From CAVUNY01 sp963768585 (GTDB taxonomy: Bacteria; Chloroflexota; Anaerolineae; Anaerolineales; Anaerolineaceae), in contig CAVYIF010000006.1 of the NCBI GenBank assembly GCA_963768585.1, forward strand, positions 62,001 through 126,000: a stretch of DNA of 64,000 nt. The letters run 5' to 3'. This document shows, piece after piece, positions 16,614 through 25,285 of the stretch (position 1 is its first letter; every line of letters begins with the position of its first letter). The notes under the pieces were generated by a model. The model was not told the origin of the DNA, did not search any database, and was given only the letters and a program-made list of their open reading frames with translations. Made by a program: the position numbers and the translations under genes.

Positions 16614-17081
16614 TTATTCTCTGCGCTCAAGTTCGTCGGGCGTTGGTCTCTGGAAGAACGCAATCCACGGTTTCATCGCCTCTACGGGAATATAGAAACT
16701 CTCCTGCGAATCCTGCGAATTCCTTACCGCAAGCCGTCGCATCAGCTCCTCCTCCGGCACATCGAGAAAATGCACTTCACTACTCGCCCCAAGCTGCCTG
16801 GCTCGCAGCCGGAAATCTTCGCGTTCCTCTCGCGCCCAGAAGCCGAAATCGAGAATTACGTTTGTTCCCAATACAAGCGCTCTACTTGCTATCTTCCAAA
16901 GCAGGCCTTCGATCAGCGTATGCCTGGCATCATGTTCCGGCGCTTCTGCATCCTGACCAAACAGCCGCACATGCCATTCATCGGTTGTCAGTCGCAGCGC
17001 CGAATGCTCGCGCTCAAGTTCTTTTGCGAGGGTTGTTTTTCCTGAACATGGCAGTCCAACCATCAAATGCAGAGTCGCCAC
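16614..17081 (-). CDS. P-loop kinase-like ATPase (zeta-toxin/AAA_33 type)
   Basis: This 155-residue protein is best started at GTG 17081, with TCAGGAG 8 nt upstream; longer frames run into the tRNA-derived repeats and are not credible. Walker A is GLPCSGKTTLAK (about residues 9-20), followed by LRLTTDEWHVRLFG, an Asp in VILDFGFWAREERE and RR in the lid region. This is the AAA_33 group of small kinases/phosphotransferases that act on sugars, nucleosides or antibiotics. The substrate is unknown. It ends 11 bp from the end of higA, in the convergent direction. Confidence 0.82.
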   Translation of the reverse strand: MATLHLMVGLPCSGKTTLAKELEREHSALRLTTDEWHVRLFGQDAEAPEHDARHTLIEGLLWKIASRALVLGTNVILDFGFWAREEREDFRLRARQLGASSEVHFLDVPEEELMRRLAVRNSQDSQESFYIPVEAMKPWIAFFQRPTPDELERRE

Positions 17082-17143
17082 ACTGATTACTCCTGAAATT
17101 CGCATACAGGCCGCCTGACTATTCATTATAATAGCCTCTCGTA

Positions 17144-17512
17144 GGCCCCCCGACCAGGACTCGAATACTACACTCCCTGCGAGTGCTTGGAACCTAAACA
17201 AAAAGAGCCCTGATGGGCTCTCGTAGGCTCCCCGACCAGGACTCGAATGCCACACCCCCTGAGGGTGCCTGGAACCTAGCGGAAGTTTAAATAAAAAGGC
17301 TCCCCGACCAGGACTCGAATATCACACCCCCTGAGGGTGCCTGGAACCTAACGGAAGTTTAAATAAAAAGGCTCCCCGACCAGACTCGAATATCACACCC
17401 CCTGAGGGTGCCTGGAACCTAACGGAAGTTTAAATAAAAAGGCTCCCCGACCAGGACTCGAATATCACACTCCCTGAGGGTGCCTGGAACCTAACGGAAG
17501 TTTAAATAAAAA
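17144..17512 (-). repeat. Tandem array of five tRNA-Asn 3'-half units with inserted hairpin
   Basis: Directly downstream of tRNA-Asn on its strand, five units begin (forward) at 17441, 17370, 17298, 17226 and 17144, mostly 72 bp apart. Each repeats the tRNA from the 3' strand of the anticodon stem to the 3' end, but with about 20 nt inserted between the 5' T-stem CCAGG and the T-loop TTCGAGT. The insertion folds as CACCC-TCAGG-GGGTG. Unit 1 has CACTC/GAGTG instead and the unit at 17441 has a one-mismatch intermediate, which looks like compensatory change. Units are joined by a T-rich spacer. Confidence 0.85.
17200..17220 (-). terminator. Terminator at the end of the tRNA-Asn transcript
   Basis: The stem GAGCCC-ATCA-GGGCTC is followed on the minus strand by TTTTT, inside the spacer between the last two tRNA-like units. 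If it is the main stop, most of the array is transcribed together with the tRNA. Confidence 0.6.
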
Positions 17513-17514
17513 GG

Positions 17515-17587
17515 CTCCCCGACCAGGACTCGAACCTGGAACCTAGCGGTTAACAGCCGCCCGCTCTGCCAATTGAGCTATCGAGGA
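17515..17587 (-). tRNA. tRNA-Asn (anticodon GTT)
   Basis: A full 73-nt cloverleaf is present: acceptor TCCTCGA/TCGGGGA, D-arm GCTC/GAGC, anticodon stem GGCGG/CCGCT around loop CTGTTAA (anticodon GTT), a 5-nt variable loop, and T-arm CCAGG-TTCGAGT-CCTGG. The discriminator is G, and CC but not CCA follows in the DNA, so CCA must be completed by the CCA-adding enzyme. Confidence 0.95.
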
Positions 17588-17597
17588 AAGCGCTGGT

Positions 17598-17627
17598 ATT
17601 ATAACCTTCCTCAAGAAAAGTTGTCAA
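17598..17627 (-). promoter_or_regulatory. Promoter of tRNA-Asn
   Basis: On the minus strand TTGACA (17622-17627) and TATAAT (17598-17603), both perfect, are 18 nt apart. The -10 box ends about 10 nt before the tRNA 5' end. Confidence 0.85.
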
Positions 17628-17674
17628 GCATTTCACTTCGATGTAGAATCAGGTATCATTCAGGAGGTTGTTTA

Positions 17675-18235
17675 ATGGATCCGATCGCCTTTTTAGCCAT
17701 CGTCGCCGGAGGAGTCATCTGCTTCTTTGGCTACCCGATGATCAATTCGGCCATCCGCGTGTGGGGTTTTCTCCTCGCCGGCGTGGGTGCCGTGCTGGCC
17801 GCGGTAGGCCTGTTCCACATACCGGGCAGTTTAACCCAGATAACCCCGCAGATGGCGGTCGTATTTATCGTGGCGGGCATCATCGGGGCGATCATCGCCG
17901 GACCGCTTTCGATCGTAATCATCTTCTTTTCAGGGACTGCGCTGGGCGCTATGATCGGCGGCTACGGCTACCCGATCGTCACCCGCGGGCAGGAAAGCAC
18001 CCTCCTGACTGTCGTCCTGGCTCTGATCACGGGCCTGCTGTCGGTGCGCTTTCAGGATGTGGTCTTGATCGTGACCACCGCTTTTGTGGGCGCGGCCATG
18101 ATGATTTACGGGGCGATGGCCATGTCTAACCTCGAAATGCTGCCGGCATTGGGCATATTCTTCCTGGCAGGTCTGTTTGGGGCCGCCGCCCAGTATAAAT
18201 CGATCAACCCCGGTTCTTCCCTGATGGGGTTTTAG
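17675..18235 (+). CDS. Multi-pass membrane protein (DUF4203-like)
   Basis: The protein has 186 residues from ATG 17675, which follows CAGGAGG; an earlier in-frame start lies inside the tRNA gene and is rejected. It has about seven hydrophobic helices with small-residue patterns such as GFLLAGVGAVLAAVG and FFSGTALGAMIGGYGYP, like the TMEM198/DUF4203 family. No catalytic motif is visible. It may be a scaffold or transporter-like membrane protein of unknown role. It is monocistronic and ends before a strong bidirectional terminator. Confidence 0.75.
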   Translation: MDPIAFLAIVAGGVICFFGYPMINSAIRVWGFLLAGVGAVLAAVGLFHIPGSLTQITPQMAVVFIVAGIIGAIIAGPLSIVIIFFSGTALGAMIGGYGYPIVTRGQESTLLTVVLALITGLLSVRFQDVVLIVTTAFVGAAMMIYGAMAMSNLEMLPALGIFFLAGLFGAAAQYKSINPGSSLMGF

Positions 18236-18366
18236 GCAAACCGAACACCAGCGCAAAGTACCTGTAAGGTTTTTCTCATACTAATTTAATCATTAGTTGT
18301 TACTTTTAATGTGCTGAGCGCCGAGGTGCCCCCCTCACCCCGGCGTCCAGCATTTAAAAACCAAAA

Positions 18367-18415
18367 ACAGGCCAGGTTTGCGGCGATTAATCGCCGCAAA
18401 CCTGGCCTGTTTTTA
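18367..18415. terminator. Bidirectional terminator between the membrane protein and recN
   Basis: The 22-bp perfect stem (arm ACAGGCCAGGTTTGCGGCGA) has A-rich sequence to the left and TTTTT to the right, and lies between convergent genes. Confidence 0.92.
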
Positions 18416-18425
18416 TTAATCAAGC

Positions 18426-20171
18426 TTATTTCTTTTGGGCGGCTAATTCCTTGGCCCGCCGCCTGGCACTCGAGAGGGCTTCCTGGGCGGCATAGCGGTT
18501 GGCCTCGGTCACACCGCCAAGCATCAGGGCCAGTTCATCCAGGCGAGCCGGGGTACCCAACCGCTCGACCTCGGTCAGGGTTCGTCCATCTTCCACCAGT
18601 TTACGCACGCGCCAGTGCTCATCGCCAAAAGCGGCTAACTGCGGCAGGTGGGTCACGCACAGCACCTGGTGCTGGCGTCCGAGCTGCCACAGCTTTTCAC
18701 CGACGACCGCGCCCACCCGTCCCCCGATGCCCTGGTCAATCTCGTCGAAGATCAAGGTGGGGATGGCATCCGCCCGTGCCAGCACGTTCTTCAGGGCCAG
18801 CATCAGGCGCGAGGTCTCTCCGCCCGAGGCAGTCTTGACCAGCGGTTTTAACCCCTCGCCCGGGTTGGGGGCGATCAAGAATTCGCAGCGGTCCACGCCG
18901 TGCTCATTGAAAGCCAGGCGCTGGCCGCCCTCCCAGGGCAGGCCGGCCACATCCGCCTCGCGGTGCAGTTCGGCTGAAAAACGCGCCCCCTCCATGCGCA
19001 GGTCGTTCAATTCTACTTCCACCGCGCGGCTCATGCGTTCGGCGGCCTGTTGGCGCAGCTTTGAAAGCTCCCGGGCAGATTGCGAAAGCTTTTCGAGCAA
19101 ACCGCGCTCCTGTCCTTCCAACTCGGCAATCCGTTCCGCGGCATGGGTAATCGCATCCAGCTTCAGACGGGTATCCGCGGCGTGCGCCAATACCGTTTCG
19201 ATTGTGCCGCCGTATTTGCGCTTGAGGGTGTGGATCAGGTTGAGGCGCTCTTCGGCCTGTTCCAGCTTGCGGGGATTGAATTCGATCTGCTCCAGGTAGC
19301 CCTGCAAATCGTGCGCCACCTCGCCCAACGTCTCGGCGGCAGTCTGGGTTTGCGTGTACAGCCCGGCCTGGCTGGGATCAATGCGGCTGAGGGCAGACAT
19401 GGCCTGTTCCAACCGGCCGGCCAGTTCGGTAATCGCCGGCGCTTCGGGGCTGCCCTCCTCGAGCAGGGCCAATCCCTGTTGGGCCAGCTGGGTCAGGCTT
19501 TCGGCATTCGCCAGACGATCGCGCTCGCGGCGCAGGTCGTCCTCCTCGCCCGGCTTGAGATGGGCCAGCTCGATCTCTTCCAATTGGTAGCGCAGCAGTT
19601 CGCTGCGCCGGGCCGCCTCTTGCTCGCCCGTGCGTAAATCCGTCAGTTCGCGGCGCAGGGCCTGGTGCTGGCGGTAAAGCTGGCGGTAGGCCAGATGCTG
19701 GTCTTCCACAGCCGCGTAGCGATCGAGCAGCCCCAGGTGGGAACGGACGTTGAGCAGCGAAAGATGCTCGGATTGACCGTGAATATCCACCAGGTAGCCG
19801 CCCAATTCGCGCAGCAGTCCCGCATTGACACTGCGCCCATTGACCCGAGCCACGCTGCGCCCTTCGCGGCGGATTTCACGAGCCAGGGTGACCCCGGCGG
19901 GATCGTCCAGCAAATCTTCGCGCTCCAGGATGGCAAGGATTTCATCGCGGTTGGACGCTGGGATTTTGAACTCCCCTTCTACCAGGGCCCGGTCGGCCCC
20001 CGTACGGATTAAGGTCTGGTCGACTTTTGCGCCCACCAGGGCCAGCACCGCATCCAGGATGATTGACTTTCCCGCGCCGGTCTCGCCGGTAAACGCGGTC
20101 AACCCATGATGAAATTCCAGCTCAAGGTGCTGGATGATGGCGAAGTTTTCAATGCGCAGTTGAAAAAGCAT
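18426..20171 (-). CDS. recN: DNA repair protein RecN
   Basis: This 581-residue SMC-like ATPase opens with LFQLRIENFAIIQHLELEF, and Walker A is GETGAGKS at about residues 30-37. Long coiled coils follow (about 155-380), then the RecN signature TASGGETSRLMLALKNVL, Walker B PTLIFDEIDQG and VTHLPQLAAFGDEHW near the C-terminus. It acts early in double-strand break repair. It is the third gene of a nadK / B-box membrane protein / recN operon, 4 bp after the preceding stop; nadK-recN adjacency is common in bacteria. Confidence 0.95.
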   Translation of the reverse strand: MLFQLRIENFAIIQHLELEFHHGLTAFTGETGAGKSIILDAVLALVGAKVDQTLIRTGADRALVEGEFKIPASNRDEILAILEREDLLDDPAGVTLAREIRREGRSVARVNGRSVNAGLLRELGGYLVDIHGQSEHLSLLNVRSHLGLLDRYAAVEDQHLAYRQLYRQHQALRRELTDLRTGEQEAARRSELLRYQLEEIELAHLKPGEEDDLRRERDRLANAESLTQLAQQGLALLEEGSPEAPAITELAGRLEQAMSALSRIDPSQAGLYTQTQTAAETLGEVAHDLQGYLEQIEFNPRKLEQAEERLNLIHTLKRKYGGTIETVLAHAADTRLKLDAITHAAERIAELEGQERGLLEKLSQSARELSKLRQQAAERMSRAVEVELNDLRMEGARFSAELHREADVAGLPWEGGQRLAFNEHGVDRCEFLIAPNPGEGLKPLVKTASGGETSRLMLALKNVLARADAIPTLIFDEIDQGIGGRVGAVVGEKLWQLGRQHQVLCVTHLPQLAAFGDEHWRVRKLVEDGRTLTEVERLGTPARLDELALMLGGVTEANRYAAQEALSSARRRAKELAAQKK

Positions 20172-20175
20172 AGCC

Positions 20176-20715
20176 CTACATCCGAATCCCGCTCAGCCGG
20201 TAATACAGGGTGCTGGTCAGCAGAAAAATATAAACGCCCTGCCAGATCAGCGGTAAGAAAAAAGTGAGGCCGACCGCCCCACGCAGGGCCACCATCCCCA
20301 CCAGGCTCAACAAACCGCTCACCAACAGGGGCAGCCCGCCAACCACGGCCCCCACCGCGGCCAACTGGTAGAGCAGGCGAGAGCGCCGGCGATTGACCGC
20401 GCGGCGAATGATTTCAGCCGCGATCATGCCCACGATAGGGGCAACGAAGATCGTAAAAAACTGCATCACCGGCACGATATAACTGCCCAGGAATGAGAGC
20501 ACCAGAGCGATCCCACCGGCAAATACATAATCAATGGTCTGGGCGGTCTCAAATACCCGCTGCTGCCCGCGTACGCATTCTTTGCAGCGGTAGCCGGTGG
20601 GAGTGAGTACGGCACATTCAATACAAATCGGCTTATTGCAGCGGTTACAGCGCAAATAAGTCTCGCGGTCCGGGTGGTTGGCGCAAACCAATCCCCCCAA
20701 TTGAGGTTCTGTCAT
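20176..20715 (-). CDS. B-box zinc-finger membrane protein
   Basis: This 179-residue protein starts at ATG 20715, overlapping the nadK stop by 4 bp (ATGA). The first 55 residues form a treble-type zinc site: C-x(2)-H...C-x(2)-C...C-x(2)-C...C-x(2)-C (CANH, CNRC, CIEC, CKEC). About four hydrophobic helices follow, with an Arg-rich loop RRAVNRRRSR in the middle. Similar proteins with a B-box or rhomboid-like N-terminus occur beside nadK in Chloroflexota. The function is unknown. The tight overlap suggests translational coupling with nadK. Confidence 0.8.
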   Translation of the reverse strand: MTEPQLGGLVCANHPDRETYLRCNRCNKPICIECAVLTPTGYRCKECVRGQQRVFETAQTIDYVFAGGIALVLSFLGSYIVPVMQFFTIFVAPIVGMIAAEIIRRAVNRRRSRLLYQLAAVGAVVGGLPLLVSGLLSLVGMVALRGAVGLTFFLPLIWQGVYIFLLTSTLYYRLSGIRM

Positions 20716-21587
20716 ATAGAGCTCCCTGCAATGGGATTTTGTTCCATAAATTGTGTTACGTTGCGGTAAAAATAACCAGGATCCTGGAAGCGCACGAACC
20801 CGGCCGAATTGGGGCTGACATCCACAAAAATTTCGTCGCCTTCCAGCATGGTCAACGGTTCCTGACCGTCCACGCTGAACACAGCTTCGTGGTTGGTAAA
20901 AACCCGGATCGTCACGCAGGACCCTTCGGAAAGGATAACCGCCCGGTCGACGGACAGGTGGGGAGCGACCGGAATAATCAGGATATTGCGCAGTTCGGGC
21001 GGTAAAATCGGCCCCCCCACAGCCAGGGCATACGCCGTGGACCCCGTGGGGGTAGCAGCGATCAAACCATCGGCAATATAGTGCGCCAGTTGGTAGCCGT
21101 CGACACTTGCCAGGAGCGTGATCGGTCGCACAAACTGCCCGCGGCAAACCACCACATCGTTGAGCGCTATCCATGAACCTAAAGACAGGTCGCCGCGGCG
21201 GTGTTCGGCGCGGATCATCATACGTTCTTCGACCCGAAAACGACCCGCGACAAGCTCCGGTATAAAGGTGGGCCAACCATCCCGCTTGAGTTCGGTCAGG
21301 AAGCCAAACCGGCCGAGGTTAATCCCCAGTACGGGCACGCCGAAGGGGCCGCTCAAACGCCCGGCGCGCAGCATCGTGCCATCCCCCCCCAGCGCGATTA
21401 ATATATCAAACTCTCCCAACGCTAAACGCCGGCGCAGGGATTCATCGCTCATCGATACCCAGCTCGCGGTGGCGATGCCAGCATCGTTTAGCGCGGCTTC
21501 TACCTTCAAGGCTTCTTCCGGGGCGCCCGCCATACTGGGATGAGCGACGATGGCAATATTTTTAGGAGTAGTAGAGTTAAACTGCAT
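20712..21587 (-). CDS. nadK: NAD kinase
   Basis: This 291-residue enzyme phosphorylates NAD to NADP. It shows the ILIALGGDGTMLRAGR motif (GGDGT near residue 68), GINLGRFGFLTEL, ALNDVVV, the conserved TPTGSTAYALAVGGPI block and a late VDGQ. Length and motif order are normal for bacterial NadK. It leads the nadK / B-box / recN operon. Its ATG sits 7 nt after a TATAAT, so the message is probably leaderless. Confidence 0.95.
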   Translation of the reverse strand: MQFNSTTPKNIAIVAHPSMAGAPEEALKVEAALNDAGIATASWVSMSDESLRRRLALGEFDILIALGGDGTMLRAGRLSGPFGVPVLGINLGRFGFLTELKRDGWPTFIPELVAGRFRVEERMMIRAEHRRGDLSLGSWIALNDVVVCRGQFVRPITLLASVDGYQLAHYIADGLIAATPTGSTAYALAVGGPILPPELRNILIIPVAPHLSVDRAVILSEGSCVTIRVFTNHEAVFSVDGQEPLTMLEGDEIFVDVSPNSAGFVRFQDPGYFYRNVTQFMEQNPIAGSSI

Positions 21588-21594
21588 AGGTTCT

Positions 21595-21600
21595 ATTATA
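21595..21600 (-). promoter_or_regulatory. -10 box of a leaderless promoter (nadK)
   Basis: TATAAT is followed by AGAACCT and then the nadK ATG. No Shine-Dalgarno site is possible between them. The -35 region is not clear. Confidence 0.6.
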
Positions 21601-21606
21601 AAATAA

Positions 21607-21648
21607 AAAGACCGCTGGTGCCTGTCCCCATGATCACCAGCGATCTTT
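21607..21648 (-). terminator. Terminator after the SARP regulator
   Basis: The stem AAAGACCGCTGGTG/CACCAGCGATCTTT has one mismatch and is followed on the minus strand by a T-rich stretch, just before the nadK promoter. Confidence 0.75.
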
Positions 21649-21739
21649 TGCGCAAGGCCCCTGTTCCCTTGCGCCCAATCTTTCTTGATTGTTTATTCAT
21701 TATAATACACAGAAGTTACCAAAATGTAACCATTATTGA

Positions 21740-24700
21740 TCAGGCGGATTGGGCAGCGCGGGCACGCTGCAGATAGGCTTCAGCCAGGCGGCGCAAATCG
21801 GGGTGGCGCGTGCGGCGATCGATCAACGCCAGCAGTTCTCTTCCCCGTGCCGTTCCCACGGCATCCATTGCCCCGCACAGTTTCCGCAGGTGTAAAGCTT
21901 CCACTTCCCAAAAGGGGTTGCCGGTGCGCCGGGCTTGCTGAAAGGCGACTTCAGCCTGGCGCCGGGCTTCTTCCAGGTCGCCGCGCTGCAGCCCCACCTG
22001 GCAGCGCACCCAGCCATCCACGTAGGCATGCAAACCGAAGTGCCGTTCGGTAAACAGTGCGTGATATTCATCGAGCACGGCAATCGCCTCATCCGGGCGA
22101 CCAACTCGCATCAACAGCGCAGCCCGGCGGCTCAACCCTGGCAGATAAACAGCCGCCATATTAACCTGGCGAGCCTGCGCCAGCGTCTCATCCACCAGGC
22201 GCAGCCCTTCTGCCACCTCCCCGTTTAGGGCCAATGCTGTCCCCAGTTTCAACCGACCCATCAGGCTGTCCCACTTTCCTGCGCTGGCCTCCATCCCTGC
22301 CCGGTAAAAGGCCGCTGCGCCGGAGAAATCTCCTAACAGGCGGTAAACGTCACCCTTAACCATTTGCACATATGCCGCAATTTCGTTAATGTGGTTTTTC
22401 AAGGCAAATTCAAATACATCTGGCAAGCCAGACCAGACCGTGTCAATCTGGCCCAGGGCCAGTTCTGCGCGGAGCCGGTAATTCATCAGGTAACCCGTCA
22501 GATGCACGCTGTTCATGCTGCGCGCCAGCTTGATCCCCAGGCGGATGTGCTCAAGGGCGGCAACGTACTCTCCCAGGTAGAATTTTGCTCCGGTCATGAC
22601 CAGGTGCCCGTACATTTGAGCCGGTGTCTGGTCGTGACTTAATGACAGCAGTGCGATTTCCTGGGCTTTCAGCGGCCACCCGGTCATATTGTAAGCCATG
22701 CCCAGGCGATATTCGATGACCGCACGCTGTTCAATCATTTGCGGATCATCCTCCCCGGTCACTAGCTGGCGGGCACGCTCAAGCAAGGTTATGGCTTCAT
22801 CGTACCGCATTTCGCCCACCAGGTACCAACCCTGGCGGCTGTACAGGCGGACCAGCATTGCAGGATCGTTCAACTGCTGCAAATGGTAATCCGCGCGCTG
22901 GAACATCTCCATCGAACGGACCGGATCCTTGCGCAGCCAATACAGGGTCGCCAATCCGCTCAGGCCGTTTCCCAGCAAAAGCGCGCTTTGCCGTTCTTCT
23001 CCCAGTTGGATGAGACGGGTGTAAATATGTTCCATTTGATCGGCATCAATCTGGTTGAAAGCGATCTCGCCCCACCGAGAATACATGCTGTCCAGGAGGT
23101 TCTCCGGCAAGTTATGATGGTCGTGCTGCACCAGGCGATCTGCAGCTTGAAAAGCAACAACGGCATCCTCGGCCGAAAATTGCGCATGCGCCAGCAGGCC
23201 GGCTTTCACCCAGGACTGGATCGCAGGCAGCCATTCACCGGCTGCCTCGTAATGGCGGGCCAACGTCGTCAAAGACGGTACGGTTCCATCCGGCTGTTCT
23301 TCAATCACATGGGCCGCGCGCAGATGAAGCAGGCGCAGGCGAGCCGGGCCCATTCCCCAACGAATGACCTCTCGCATCTGTCCGTAAACAAAAATATAGG
23401 TCGGCCGCGAGCCGTCTGTAACCGGCCGAATCAACCCGGCCTGGTGGAGTTCATCCAGTCCCTGGATGATGCTTTCCGGGTTAGCCAGGGTTAATGCTGC
23501 CAGCAGGGACGGATCGAATTCCGACTCAAACACCGCGGCCGCTTCAACCACCTGGCGGGCCGCCAGGCTGAGATTTTCAATCCGCCCGCGCAAAAAACTA
23601 TGAATGCTGCCTCCAACCGGTATTTTATCGGTGATCCTGGCTGGCATGGTCGACGGAGTATACTCCAACAACGCGTAAAGCGTTTCCAATAAAAACAAGG
23701 GGATCCCACCAGTATCAGCAAGCAGGCGCTCCAACAGGCCGGCGGCCGCGGGTCGATCCAGGACCTGGAGAGCGAGCTCTTCCGCTTCTGCCATGTTAAG
23801 CGCCGGCAGGTCCATTTGATTGAAATAAGCCGACCGGCTTTGTTGATCCAGGAAGGCTTCCAGAGGCGATCCCTGCACCTCATGCCGCGCGGTGATCACC
23901 AGCAGGCCGTGCTCTGTAAAGAAACGCCGCCTCACCAGGTACGCCAGGACCAACATTGTTTCAGAATCGCACCATTGGGCAGAGTCGAGTACGATCAAAA
24001 CCCGCTGATGGCGGCTGATCATAAGCAAAGTCTGGTACAGCGCATCGTACAACATCCCGGGCTGCAGCTCTGGTGGGATATTTTGAGGGGTCGATTCGCT
24101 GTCTGAAGAAAACGCCAATTCAGGCAGCAGGCGAGCTATTTGCTGGCGCCAATGCGGTGCAAGATTTTGCCATTCTTCCTGGGAGATACTGCGGCGTAAA
24201 GCATCGATCCAGGGATGAAAAGGCAGCCCATTTTCACCTTGATTGGCATTCATCACCAGCAGGCGCGGCTTCGGCTGCAGCGAGCGGTGGAGTTCATATG
24301 CCAGGCGCGTTTTTCCAGATCCGGTTTCTCCCCAAATAATGGCGATTCCACCCCGGCGGAAAGCGGTTTGCAGCTTCAAGAGTTCATTCCTGCGTCCAAC
24401 CAACGGCACCTGCACCAGCAGCCGCCCGGGCCAGTCTTCGCTGGCCGAATTTTTATCGTAAGAGATAATCTGGCGCCGAATCGAGTGAAAGCGCGCTGCC
24501 AGCTCCTCGGGAATTTCCTCATTCTCGCGCGCATATTGGTCCTGAAGACCCTGAATGGTGTTAAGGACCGCATTGGTCCGGTTCAGGGCCAGCAGCCATT
24601 GGATCTTCTGAATGTGGAGGTTTTCCAACCACGGATCAATATCCAGCGCCGCATCGGCCCATTGGATGGCGGCACTATAGTCTCCGGCTGCGGCGAAATG

Positions 24701-25246
24701 ACCTGCCAGGCTGGTTAATACGCGTTGGTAGGTGTCATTGAAACGCCAGGCAGCATTCTCAAGCCACCGCTCCAGGTAAGGGTTATTTTCAGAGATCGAA
24801 AATCCTTGTAAAAAACGAGGCGAGCGCCACATCTCGGCGGCGCGGCGCAGTTGTGATACCATGGGTTCAGGAAGCAGCGTAGAAGACGGAAATTGCGAGG
24901 TAAACCGCAGCGGTTGGTCCACCTGTTCCAGAAAATCAACCGCGTCAATCAAAACCTGGTCTTCATTCAACCAGAGGGTGTCTTTATTGGTTCGCAGGAT
25001 TTCGTCTGAAGGAAGATCTTTTCTCAACCGGGCCAGATTGACGCGCAGGTTGGCATTCGAGCGTTCGTGAAAAGTTTCACTCGGCCAAAACAGCTCTTGC
25101 AGCGCCTCACGGCTTACCTGGCCTTCGACTGCAAGATAAAACAGTAAAGCCCGCTGTATTCGGCGGGAAAATTTTAAAGGTTTTCCTTCCCACCGAATGT
25201 CTGGCGGGCCCAGCAGAAGGATGTGCAAGGGTACGGCACTACTCAC
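21740..25246 (-). CDS. SARP-type transcriptional regulator with AAA ATPase and TPR domains
   Basis: The product has 1168 residues and starts at GTG 25246 behind AAGGAG. Domain order: an OmpR-type winged helix (about 8-95, LLFYLAVEGQVSREALQELFWP), a bacterial transcriptional activation domain (about 100-265), and an AAA-type ATPase with Walker A WGETGSGKTRLAYEL (about 304) and Walker B VLIVLDSAQWCD (about 415). About 500 residues of TPR-like helical repeats follow. This is the large SARP/MalT-like STAND regulator type, in which ATP and a ligand control activation. The target genes are unknown; it stands alone between nadK and the aminotransferase, divergent from neither. Confidence 0.88.
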   Translation of the reverse strand: MSSAVPLHILLLGPPDIRWEGKPLKFSRRIQRALLFYLAVEGQVSREALQELFWPSETFHERSNANLRVNLARLRKDLPSDEILRTNKDTLWLNEDQVLIDAVDFLEQVDQPLRFTSQFPSSTLLPEPMVSQLRRAAEMWRSPRFLQGFSISENNPYLERWLENAAWRFNDTYQRVLTSLAGHFAAAGDYSAAIQWADAALDIDPWLENLHIQKIQWLLALNRTNAVLNTIQGLQDQYARENEEIPEELAARFHSIRRQIISYDKNSASEDWPGRLLVQVPLVGRRNELLKLQTAFRRGGIAIIWGETGSGKTRLAYELHRSLQPKPRLLVMNANQGENGLPFHPWIDALRRSISQEEWQNLAPHWRQQIARLLPELAFSSDSESTPQNIPPELQPGMLYDALYQTLLMISRHQRVLIVLDSAQWCDSETMLVLAYLVRRRFFTEHGLLVITARHEVQGSPLEAFLDQQSRSAYFNQMDLPALNMAEAEELALQVLDRPAAAGLLERLLADTGGIPLFLLETLYALLEYTPSTMPARITDKIPVGGSIHSFLRGRIENLSLAARQVVEAAAVFESEFDPSLLAALTLANPESIIQGLDELHQAGLIRPVTDGSRPTYIFVYGQMREVIRWGMGPARLRLLHLRAAHVIEEQPDGTVPSLTTLARHYEAAGEWLPAIQSWVKAGLLAHAQFSAEDAVVAFQAADRLVQHDHHNLPENLLDSMYSRWGEIAFNQIDADQMEHIYTRLIQLGEERQSALLLGNGLSGLATLYWLRKDPVRSMEMFQRADYHLQQLNDPAMLVRLYSRQGWYLVGEMRYDEAITLLERARQLVTGEDDPQMIEQRAVIEYRLGMAYNMTGWPLKAQEIALLSLSHDQTPAQMYGHLVMTGAKFYLGEYVAALEHIRLGIKLARSMNSVHLTGYLMNYRLRAELALGQIDTVWSGLPDVFEFALKNHINEIAAYVQMVKGDVYRLLGDFSGAAAFYRAGMEASAGKWDSLMGRLKLGTALALNGEVAEGLRLVDETLAQARQVNMAAVYLPGLSRRAALLMRVGRPDEAIAVLDEYHALFTERHFGLHAYVDGWVRCQVGLQRGDLEEARRQAEVAFQQARRTGNPFWEVEALHLRKLCGAMDAVGTARGRELLALIDRRTRHPDLRRLAEAYLQRARAAQSA

Positions 25247-25285
25247 TTCAAGACTCCTTACCCCGCCCTGAACGAATTTACTGCT

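Noticed and set aside
17140..17520. CRISPR array
   Set aside because: The period is regular, but both unit and spacer are repeated, the units are tRNA-derived, and no cas genes are near.
20712..21276. 366-residue frame joining part of nadK with the B-box protein
   Set aside because: The upper part is an out-of-frame reading of nadK; the real start is ATG 20715, overlapping the nadK stop.
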